A stretch of DNA of 64,000 bases from Azospirillum ramasamyi (GTDB taxonomy: Bacteria > Pseudomonadota > Alphaproteobacteria > Azospirillales > Azospirillaceae): contig NZ_CP029829.1 in the NCBI RefSeq assembly GCF_003233655.1, positions 2,592,501 through 2,656,500 of the forward strand, in the 5' to 3' direction. Shown here piece after piece: positions 1 through 8,184 of this stretch. The position numbers and the translations under genes are program-made. The notes below the pieces were generated by a model. The model was not told where the DNA came from, did no database searches, and worked only from the letters and a program-made list of their open reading frames with translations. Within the stretch, counting starts at the first letter, position 1. Each line of letters begins with the position of its first letter.

Positions 1-870
<870 letters not shown>

Positions 871-1003
871 GACCCCACACAAACCGCGCCATGCGCAGCA
901 GCAAGCCTGCTTGACGCACGCACCGCAGTTCGATACATCCTCGCCCTCACTTGCACTGAACCCGCGATATGCTTTGGGAAAAGCGTCGGTCTTGAGCCTT
1001 GGT

Positions 1004-1122
1004 GACCTGGTGGTCATGGCGAGGTGTCAAACACCCGATCCCATCCCGAACTCGGCCGTGAAAAGCCTCCGCGCCAATGGTACTGCGTCTTAAGACGTGG
1101 GAGAGTAGGTCGCCGCCAGGTC
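1004..1122 (+). rRNA. 5S ribosomal RNA
   Basis: About 119 nt lie between terminal strands GACCTGG and CCAGGTC, with the conserved CGAACTCGGCCGTGAAA segment in the middle and GGGAGAGTAGGTC near the 3' end. The pairing continues outside the mature ends (AGCCTTGGT with ACTCAGGCT), which would form the processing stem of the precursor. It lies 133 nt after the 23S gene, and the spacer holds nothing else recognisable. The ends are set by pairing and may be off by a few bases. Confidence 0.95.
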
Positions 1123-1201
1123 ACTCAGGCTCAAGAGACGCCATAACCAAAGCAAATCCGCAGGCATCGGCACGACATCCATCACCCCATATCGAGACAT
1201 C

Positions 1202-1278
<77 letters not shown>

Positions 1279-1287
1279 CCGACAGTT

Positions 1288-1317
1288 GACAGCCCGCCTC
1301 CAACGAGGCGGGCTGTC
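1288..1317 (+). terminator. GC-rich hairpin after tRNA-fMet
   Basis: A 13-bp perfect stem (1288-1300 with 1305-1317) closes a CAAC loop just downstream of the tRNA and is followed by a poor T tract. It may end the rrn transcript. On the other strand it lies within the extended recombinase reading frame. A hairpin of different sequence lies at the same distance from the right copy of the att repeat. Confidence 0.55.
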
Positions 1318-1472
1318 GGCGTTTCGGCTCCACCTTGGCGCACGCCTCCAGGATCACCAGCAGGTCGCCATGAAGGTACGCCTCCGGTGAGTGCCGCCTT
1401 GGCAAAATAGGGTCCGACGTCTGAGATTTGCGTGGCGCGTCATTGCGCGGACGCAAACGAGTTGCAAACGTC

Positions 1473-1883
1473 ATGGCTTACCAGCGGGTCGAGGTTCTGA
1501 CGGGGACGGAGCGGCGGCGGAATTACACGCCGGCGGAGAAGGTCCGAATGGTCGAGGAGGCGTTCCGCCCCGGCGTGGTGGTGACGGAAGCGGCCCGCCG
1601 GCTGGGCGTGCACGAAAGTCTGCTATACCGCTGGCGAGGGCTGATGCAGGCGAGCGGGAGCGCGGTGGCCGAACCGTCCAGCTTCGTCGCAGTGACCATC
1701 ACGCCGGAGCCGACCGTAACAGAACCGCCGGTCTTGGAGCCCCCTGAACCATTGCCGCCTCCAGCGACGCTGGCCACGAGCCCAGCGATCCTCGAGGTCA
1801 TCCTGCCCGGCGGGGCACGCCTGCGTCTGGAAGGGCCGGTCGATCCGGCTCTGGCGGCGGCCGTCATCGGTGCTCTGGCATGA
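1473..1883 (+). CDS. tnpA: IS66 TnpA accessory protein (orfA)
   Basis: This 136-aa protein has an N-terminal helix-turn-helix of the IS3/IS66 OrfA type. The region RRNYTPAEKVRMVEEAF is followed by VTEAARRLGVHESLLYRWR at about residues 17-55. A proline-rich linker follows, then a conserved short C-terminal block ending in VIGALA. It is thought to bind DNA and assist transposition. The ATG at 1473 is preferred over an in-frame start at 1428 because family members begin close to this point. Its stop overlaps the tnpB start in an ATGA, indicating translational coupling. Confidence 0.88.
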   Translation: MAYQRVEVLTGTERRRNYTPAEKVRMVEEAFRPGVVVTEAARRLGVHESLLYRWRGLMQASGSAVAEPSSFVAVTITPEPTVTEPPVLEPPEPLPPPATLATSPAILEVILPGGARLRLEGPVDPALAAAVIGALA

Positions 1884-2227
1884 TCCCGGTGCCGAGTGGC
1901 GTGCGGGTGTGGCTGGCCAGCGGACACACCGACATGCGCAAGGGCTGGGCAAGCTTGGCGCTTCTGGTGCAGGAACGCTTCGCCCAAGACCCGCACAGCG
2001 GCCATCTCTTCATCTTCCGCGGGCGCCGCGGCGATCTGGTGAAGATCATCTGGTATGACGGCCAGGGCAGTTGCCTGTTCATGAAGAGGCTGGAGCGGGG
2101 CCGCTTCATCTGGCCCACGCCGGCGGACGGCGCGGTGTCGATCTCGGTTGGGCAGATGGGTTATCTGCTCGAAGGCATCGACTGGCGCAACCCGCAGAAG
2201 ACCTGGCGTCCCGAGGCCGCGGGGTGA
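1880..2227 (+). CDS. tnpB: IS66 TnpB accessory protein (orfB)
   Basis: This 115-aa protein is the usual length of the IS66 Orf2/TnpB family. It opens with the family signature IPVPSGVRVWLASGHTDMRK and has the central FIFRGRRGDLVKIIWYDGQG block. Its biochemical role is not established, but it is required for transposition of studied IS66 elements. It overlaps tnpA by four bases, and an 79-nt gap separates it from tnpC. No frameshift is visible. Confidence 0.9.
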   Translation: MIPVPSGVRVWLASGHTDMRKGWASLALLVQERFAQDPHSGHLFIFRGRRGDLVKIIWYDGQGSCLFMKRLERGRFIWPTPADGAVSISVGQMGYLLEGIDWRNPQKTWRPEAAG

Positions 2228-2306
2228 CTGCGACACGGTGAATCGACGCACCGGTTCAGGGGCGATTGCGGCGGCTCGACGGCGCGTTCCCAGGTAAACT
2301 GGCGCC

Positions 2307-3929
2307 ATGACCGCCGCCCCGCTCCCCTCCACCTCGGCCGACGACGTCGCCAACTTGCGCGCTGCCTTGGCGCAGGCCGAGGCGCGGGCGGATGCGGCGG
2401 AAGCCGAAGCGGCGCGGGCCAAGGCGATGGCGTCGAACACCGAGGCGCTGATCGCCGGCCTGAAGCTGGAAATCGAGAAACTCCGGCGCGAACTCTACGG
2501 GACGCGCTCCGAGCGCAAGGCGCGTCTGCTGGACCAGTTGGAGTTCCAGCTCGAAGAGTTGGAAGCGACGGCCAGCGAGGACGAACTGGCGGCCGAGCAG
2601 GCCGCTGCCAAAACCACCGCGGTGGCGGCCTTTACCCGCAAACGGCCATCACGCCAACCCTTCCCCGACCACCTGCCGCGCGAGCGCGTCGTTGTGCCGG
2701 CACCGGCGAGCTGCCCGTGCTGCGGCTCGGACAAGCTGTGCAAGCTGGGCGAGACGATCACCGAGACGCTGGAGGTGATCCCGCGCCAGTGGAAGGTGAT
2801 CCAGACGGTGCGGGAACGGTTCTCCTGCCGGGCCTGCGAGACGATCAGCCAGCCGCCGGCGCCGTTCCACGCCACCCCACGGGGCTGGGCCGGCCCCAAC
2901 CTGCTGGCCACCCTCCTGTTCGAGAAGTTCGGCCAGCATCAGCCGCTGAACCGGCAGGCCGAACGCTTTGCGCGCGAGGGCGTGCCGCTCAGCCTGTCCA
3001 CCCTGGCCGACCAGGTGGGCGCCGCCGCCGCGGTGCTGAAGCCGCTGCACGACCTGATCGCCGCGCATGTACTGGCAGCCGAGCGGCTGCATGGAGACGA
3101 CACGCCCGTGCCCGTGCTGGCCAAAGGCAAGACCGACACCGGGCGGCTGTGGGTGTATGTGCGTGATGACCGGCCGTTTGCCGGCCAAGCCCCACCGGCA
3201 GCGCTGTTCCACTATTCGCGAGACCGCAAGGGCGAGCATCCCGAACGGCACCTGGCCGGCTTCACGGGCTGGCTGCAGGCCGATGCGTTCGCCGGCTATA
3301 ACCGGCTGTACGAACCTGAGCGCCGACCGGGGCCGATCAGCGCCGCACTGTGCTGGGCGCATGCAAGGCGCGGCTTCTTCAAGCTGGCCGACATCGCCGC
3401 GAACACCAGACGCGGCAAGGATGCCCCGCCGATCTCACCGCTGGCCCTGGAAGCCGTGACCCACATCGACGCCCTCTTCGATCTCGAGCGCGCCCTGAAC
3501 GGCAAGCCCGCGGCCGAGCGGCTGGCGGCCCGCCAGGAGCACGGCGTCGCCCTGGTGGCCACGCTGGAGAACTGGATGCGGACGGAGCGCGCCCGGCTCT
3601 CCCGCCATGCCCCCGTGGCCAAGGCGATGGACTACATGCTGACGCGCTGGGACGGCTTCACGCGCTTCCTCGGCGACGGCCGGCTGTGTCTCACGAACAA
3701 CGCCGCCGAACGCGGCCTGCGCGGGATCGCCCTGGGCAGAAAGGCGTGGCTGTTCTGCGGCTCCGATCGCGGCGGGCAGCGGGCGGCGATCATGTACGGC
3801 CTGATCACCACCGCCAAGCTCAACGAAGTTGACCCGCAGGCGTGGCTGGCCGACGTGCTGGCCCGCATCGCCGACCTGCCGCAGAACCGCCTGCCCGAAC
3901 TGCTGCCCTGGAACTGGAAGGCAATCTGA
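2307..3929 (+). CDS. tnpC: IS66 transposase TnpC
   Basis: This 540-aa transposase is of full family length. The N-terminal 100 residues are an alanine- and glutamate-rich coiled-coil region. A CPCCG zinc-binding motif follows at about residue 133, then the DDE-type catalytic core with HGDDTPVPVL, a FAGYNRLY block and CWAHARRGFF. The conserved NNAAERGLRGIALGRKAW segment and the ending LLPWNW close the protein. The frame is uninterrupted, so the element could still be active. Start and stop lie inside the inverted repeats. Confidence 0.92.
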   Translation: MTAAPLPSTSADDVANLRAALAQAEARADAAEAEAARAKAMASNTEALIAGLKLEIEKLRRELYGTRSERKARLLDQLEFQLEELEATASEDELAAEQAAAKTTAVAAFTRKRPSRQPFPDHLPRERVVVPAPASCPCCGSDKLCKLGETITETLEVIPRQWKVIQTVRERFSCRACETISQPPAPFHATPRGWAGPNLLATLLFEKFGQHQPLNRQAERFAREGVPLSLSTLADQVGAAAAVLKPLHDLIAAHVLAAERLHGDDTPVPVLAKGKTDTGRLWVYVRDDRPFAGQAPPAALFHYSRDRKGEHPERHLAGFTGWLQADAFAGYNRLYEPERRPGPISAALCWAHARRGFFKLADIAANTRRGKDAPPISPLALEAVTHIDALFDLERALNGKPAAERLAARQEHGVALVATLENWMRTERARLSRHAPVAKAMDYMLTRWDGFTRFLGDGRLCLTNNAAERGLRGIALGRKAWLFCGSDRGGQRAAIMYGLITTAKLNEVDPQAWLADVLARIADLPQNRLPELLPWNWKAI

Positions 3930-3951
3930 CTGCGGCACTCACCGGATGCGT

Positions 3952-5484
3952 ACGGTCCGACAGCTGGGGGTGCAGCAGGACCGACGGCAGGTCCGCATCG
4001 GACTCCTCGGCTTCCGCAAGCAGTCGTGCCTTGTCGGCCTCCAGGATGGTCAGGCGCTCTTTCATCGACTCGTGGTACAGCCCGTCTTCGATCGCCTTGA
4101 GAATGCCGGCGATCTTGCGCTCGACCGCCGCCAGTTCGCGCTCGCGCGTGCGGCGGTTGGCTTCGCGGTCGGCCGTTGCCGCTTCGACGCCGGCACGGAA
4201 GCTGTCCACGAACTCCCGGACCAGCTCGGGCGCGAGCAGGCGCTCTTTCAGCCCGGTGAGCACCCGCCGCTCGATGTCAAAGCGGCTGATGGTGCGGTCG
4301 TTGGCGCAATTGCCCTTGCGGCGGCGACCACTGCAGCCATAGAGCTCCTTGCCCATGATGGTGTAGCCGGCGCCGCAGCACCCGCAGGTCAGCAGCCCCG
4401 ACAGCAGAAACTTGCGCCGGTGCGCCCGGTTCAGCGCATTGCCCTGGTCATCACGAGTGATTTCGAAGCTGATCGATGCCTGCCGCTCCTTGACCCGCTC
4501 CCACAGTGCCGCGTCGACGATGCGCAGCTCCGGCACCTCCACCACTTCCCATGCCTCTGGCGGGTTGGGCCGCGCAACCCGCTTGCCGGTTTCCGGATCC
4601 TTGACGTAGGAGCAGCGGTTCCATTCCAGCCGGCCGGCATAGATCGCGTTGTTGAGGATCCCGGTGCCGCGCTCGACCTGACCGCGGATGGTGGTGTCCT
4701 GCCAGAGCCGGCCCTCCGGACCGGGCACACCGTCGGCGTTGAGGCGCTTGGCGATGGCGCGCGGGCTGACGCCTTCAGCGAACAGGCGGAAGATGCGCTG
4801 GACGACTTCGGCTTCGGCCCCGTTGATCCGCCGCTTGCCACGACCGTCAGCGTCGCCCTCCAGCACATCATATCATCGAGCGTAAATTCTGACACATCAG
4901 ACTTTACGCTCGCCCTCAGACGGCGGGCGCGGCCGTCCGGCCGCTTGCCTTCGCAGGCATGGGCCTGCGGGGCCGCAGTCGCGGCCTTTACCTCCGAGCA
5001 TAAGTCAGGACTTACGCTCGGCGGTATCATAGCCGAAGGCCTTGCCGCCCGGCATGCGGCCAGCCATGGCGCGTCCGAGCTGGCCGCGGCGGGTCTTGTC
5101 CGCCAAATCCTTCAAGGCGACCTGGGCCATCATGCCCATGACGGCGACGTGGATGGTGGTGATTTCGCCGAGCTGCGGGGTGAACAGTCGCACTCCGTGG
5201 AAGGCGAGGCGGTCCTGAAGGTCGGCGGTGTCGGCGAGGCGGCGGCCGAGGCGGTCGATCGCCTCGCACAGCACGATGTCGAAGCGCCGCTGTCCGGCCT
5301 CGCGCAGCAGCTTCTGGAAGGCCGGACGGTGACGGCTGGCGCCGCTGAGGGCGGCGTCACTGTAGTGGTCGACGACAGTCCAGCCCTGGCGCTCGGCATA
5401 GCGCCGACAGACCTCGATCTGGTCGGCGATGGAGGCTTCACGTTGCTGGTCGCTGGAGTAGCGGGCGTAGATGACGGCACGCAT
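3952..5484 (-). pseudogene. Large serine recombinase, interrupted (island integrase candidate)
   Basis: The N-terminal resolvase domain starts MRAVIYARYSSDQQREAS with the catalytic serine in YSS. It continues to the MPGGKAFGYD segment, where a 153-bp element splits the codons. After excising the element and one copy of the 6-bp duplication, the frame resumes as GYDVLEGDADGRGKRR. It then runs through the recombinase domain, the zinc ribbon (CGCCG then C) and a coiled-coil region, ending at PSVLLHPQLSDRT against the IS66 right end. The C-terminal tail is at 1235-1375. The gene starts a few bases after the stop of the tyrosine recombinase at 5494, preceded by GGAGCTC, so it was the last gene of a recombinase operon. 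With two insertions and a deletion it is inactive. Confidence 0.8.
4873..5025. mobile_element. MITE-like non-autonomous element, 153 bp, with 6-bp target duplication
   Basis: The element sits between two copies of ATCATA (4867-4872 and 5026-5031), and removing it plus one copy restores the recombinase reading frame. Its ends carry subterminal inverted repeats reading CGAGCGTAA, R, T, Y, CTGAC inward from each side. Each end is also palindromic on its own: 4877-4911 folds with CGAGCGTAAA against TTTACGCTCG, and 4995-5020 folds with CGAGC.TAAGTC against GACTTA.GCTCG. It is GC-rich inside and has no coding capacity. The mobilising family is unknown. Confidence 0.75.
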
Positions 5485-5493
5485 CATGAGCTC

Positions 5494-6579
5494 CTACGGG
5501 CGCTCGCCGCGGACGGCGCGGCGCAGGTGGGTGATGTGGTCAGTTAGGGTGGCCTGATAGCGGCGGCTGGCATCCAGCCCCTTGGCCATCGTGTAGTGGC
5601 GCTCGCTCGTCCGCAGCGTGCTGTGGCCGAGCAGCGCCGCCGTCAGCCGGGCACCCTGTGGGTCGTCGAGGGCGATGCTGGTCGCGGCGCAGTGGCGCAG
5701 CAGGTGCGGGTTGATCCGCTCGCCGAGTACAGCTGGGGTGGCGCGCTCGAAGCGGCTGGAGACGCCATTGAGGGTCATCGGCAGCCCCTCGCGGGTGATC
5801 CACAGGGCATCATAGGCGTGGCCTTGCAGCAGCCGCGGCCGGTGCTGGTCGAGATAACGTGCCATGTGGGGCACCAAGCTGGCCGGCAGCGGGAAGCTCA
5901 TCGGACCGCCGCACTTGAGGTCTTCGCGTTCCAGCTGGATCAAGAAGCCATCGGAGGTCGGCCGGAGATGCTGCCCCACCCGCAAACCGGCCAACGTGCG
6001 GCGGCGGATCGGCCGTGAAATGGTGAGGGCGAACATCAGGGCGTCGCGGAAGCCGGTGGCATGGGCGAACGGCCGGGTTTCGGGCTTGCCGTCGATTCCG
6101 GCAAGGGCGGCGAGGGCGCGCTGGTAAAGGTCGGCAGCGTTGCGGATGCGCGGCGCAATCGGACGCCGGTTGGCAGCGCCGCGCTTCAGGCGACCGGCGG
6201 TGCGGCGCAGCCACCCCCAATCGGCGTCGGGCGCCAGGGCCGGCATGATGGCGGCGAGCTGGTCGATGGTGGTCCACAAGGACAGCGGCGCCAGGGTCGG
6301 ACGCAACAGGTCGATGTAGCTGCGCACCATGTCCGGCGTCACGCGGTCGCCAGGACCAGCATCCGGCATCAGCAGATACTGCTGATCGAGGAAGGTGAGC
6401 CAGCGGCCATAGTTGGCGCCGCGGCCGCGACGGGTGGCAGGCGCCCAGTCGGCGGCGGCACCGGCGTCATCCAGCGGCCCGCCAGCTTCGCAGGCGGTTT
6501 GCCACAAGGCGCGGTCCTGCTCAGGCCACGCGCTGACCGGCATGCTGCGGCGGTCGATGGTCGCGGAGGTCTTGCTCAT
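5494..6579 (-). CDS. Tyrosine recombinase, third of a tandem set
   Basis: This 361-aa protein has an N-terminal SAM-like core-binding region and a C-terminal phage-integrase domain. Catalytic elements visible are the first arginine in ISRPIRRRTLAGLRV, the HLLRH box in NPHLLRHCAAT, and LGHSTLRTSERHYTM with the likely nucleophile tyrosine. The start MSKTSATID is chosen because it lies 4 nt after the stop of the preceding recombinase; the longer frame would overlap it. It appears intact. Together with its two upstream neighbours it resembles recombinase-trio or three-integrase island operons; that class assignment is inference. Confidence 0.85.
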   Translation of the reverse strand: MSKTSATIDRRSMPVSAWPEQDRALWQTACEAGGPLDDAGAAADWAPATRRGRGANYGRWLTFLDQQYLLMPDAGPGDRVTPDMVRSYIDLLRPTLAPLSLWTTIDQLAAIMPALAPDADWGWLRRTAGRLKRGAANRRPIAPRIRNAADLYQRALAALAGIDGKPETRPFAHATGFRDALMFALTISRPIRRRTLAGLRVGQHLRPTSDGFLIQLEREDLKCGGPMSFPLPASLVPHMARYLDQHRPRLLQGHAYDALWITREGLPMTLNGVSSRFERATPAVLGERINPHLLRHCAATSIALDDPQGARLTAALLGHSTLRTSERHYTMAKGLDASRRYQATLTDHITHLRRAVRGERP

Positions 6580-6583
6580 CGCC

Positions 6584-7954
6584 TCAGCGCCCCACGACCT
6601 TGCCGCGGAGTGAGCTGGTGCGTTCCAGGATGTTGGCGTCATAGCGGGCGACCGCGGCGGCGGTGTCCTGGCCGGTGTAGTAGGTCACCGTCGTATCGGT
6701 GGAGCGATGGCCGAGGAGCTGGCGCGACAGCTCGTAATTGCCGGGATCGAACTGCTGGCTGAGCTTGCCGGCGAGGTGGCGGAACAGGTGCGGATTGACG
6801 GCAAGGCCGGTGTGGTCGCGCACCGCCCGCTCGATCTGCGCCGTCAAAGCGGTGATGTGCTTGCAGCCGCCATCGCGCCCGGGGAACAGCAAGCCGTCGG
6901 TGTCCGACGTCAGCAGCGGATGATAGCGCGTCATGAAGTGGTCGATCATCCGCACCAGCGGCTCCGGCAGCACCGCCTCGATCGGCTGGCTGGTCTTGGT
7001 CTCCTCCGCCGGGATGACGAGATGGACGACGGCGTGACGGCCGGAGCGGCTGCGGCAGAGATGGCGATGGACGTCCAGCCGCAGCAGGTTGAGGCGGCGC
7101 AGCGGCACCAGCAACAGAATCTGAATTGCCACCGCGGTCTGCGCCATCAGGGCTTCCCGGCGGCTGGGCGCCGCCACGCGGTCGGCCTTGTCCATCAACC
7201 GCACCGGCAGGGTAAGCAGGGCCAGCAGGTGCTTGGGATCGTCGAAGGCGCGCAGGCGGGCGCGGTTCTTGGCGGTCATGCCCTTGCGGCGGACACCGAG
7301 CTTGGCGACCAGCTTGTTCAGCCGCTCCAGGTCGGCCTTCGGTGCCTGAACCCAGTGGCGGGCGACAGAGAGCAGGCACTTCGCCTGTTCGATCAGACCG
7401 GGGCTGGCTCCGCACCGCCGGGTCATCAGCCACAGCAGGGCGGCCTTGAAGCGCTCCGGCACCACCAGCGCCGCCAGCGTGGTCAACGCCTGGGGGTCTT
7501 CGCCGGCATGGACGAGGGCAGCGGCGAAACGCAGCACATGGCCGCGAGCGGTCTTCAGCGAACTGGGGCGTAACGGGCGGGCCGGGCCGAACTCGTCCAG
7601 CGGGTCGGCGCCGGACAGCCGCCGCATCCATGCCGCCAGATCGGTGGCAAAGGACGGCGGGAGGCGGTCCAACGGCAGCTGGTAGTCGTCCCGGTTGCTG
7701 GTGACCGGCACCGGCGCAACCGGCCAGCCGGGCAGGGCGGCGGCGACGGCGCGGTTCCACTGCTGGCGCGCCATCCGCTCGACCCGCTGCGGCTTGGCGA
7801 CCAGCGTACCGGACGCCAGCGAAGCGGCGAAGGCGGTGAAGGTGGCGTCCGACACGGCGTCCGGCGCGATGCCGTGGTCAACGCAGTACCGCAGGAAGTG
7901 CACGGTCCGAACGCAATCGACCGGGTCCGCTTTACCATCTCCCTTGAGTTCCAT
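6584..7954 (-). CDS. Tyrosine recombinase, second of a tandem set
   Basis: The 456-aa protein starts MELKGDGKADPVDCVR. The C-terminal integrase fold shows the first catalytic arginine in LLVPLRRLNLLRLDV, an active-site lysine-containing stretch EETKTSQPIEAVLPE, the box HLFRHLAGKL and the terminal LGHRSTDTTVTYYTG with the tyrosine nucleophile. The open frame continues upstream to 8656, but that part is antisense to a serine recombinase and is not protein-like. It is operonic with the recombinase at 5494 (4-nt gap). It appears intact. Its normal upstream partner is truncated. Confidence 0.85.
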   Translation of the reverse strand: MELKGDGKADPVDCVRTVHFLRYCVDHGIAPDAVSDATFTAFAASLASGTLVAKPQRVERMARQQWNRAVAAALPGWPVAPVPVTSNRDDYQLPLDRLPPSFATDLAAWMRRLSGADPLDEFGPARPLRPSSLKTARGHVLRFAAALVHAGEDPQALTTLAALVVPERFKAALLWLMTRRCGASPGLIEQAKCLLSVARHWVQAPKADLERLNKLVAKLGVRRKGMTAKNRARLRAFDDPKHLLALLTLPVRLMDKADRVAAPSRREALMAQTAVAIQILLLVPLRRLNLLRLDVHRHLCRSRSGRHAVVHLVIPAEETKTSQPIEAVLPEPLVRMIDHFMTRYHPLLTSDTDGLLFPGRDGGCKHITALTAQIERAVRDHTGLAVNPHLFRHLAGKLSQQFDPGNYELSRQLLGHRSTDTTVTYYTGQDTAAAVARYDANILERTSSLRGKVVGR

Positions 7955-8184
7955 TGGGCGAGCATCTCCGGGACGAAGGGGCGCCGCCTCCGGTAGCCGT
8001 CGAGCGTGGCTGTTGATCGGGGCACTTCTCCAGGAAGGTGCCCGATGCCCCGAGATCCATGCCCCCCTACACAGTGCTGGTCCGTGCGGTCGGTTTTTGT
8101 CCGCACCCGAGGTGGGCCAGAGCGCCTCGACCTCGCCTACCGCAGCTTGCTTGATCCCGTTCCCGTGACCGAGGGAGAACCGCC

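Larger units (their letters stand above)
1376..3951 (+). mobile_element. IS66-family insertion sequence, structurally complete
   Basis: The element is bounded by imperfect inverted repeats starting GTACGC (left 1376, right end at 3951), which share the segment CCGGTGAGTGCCGC. It holds the standard tnpA-tnpB-tnpC set in order. The 8 bases on either side (1368-1375 and 3952-3959) do not match, so the usual 8-bp target duplication of IS66 elements is absent. Together with the missing recombinase codons at the junction, this points to a deletion that accompanied or followed insertion. Confidence 0.88.
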
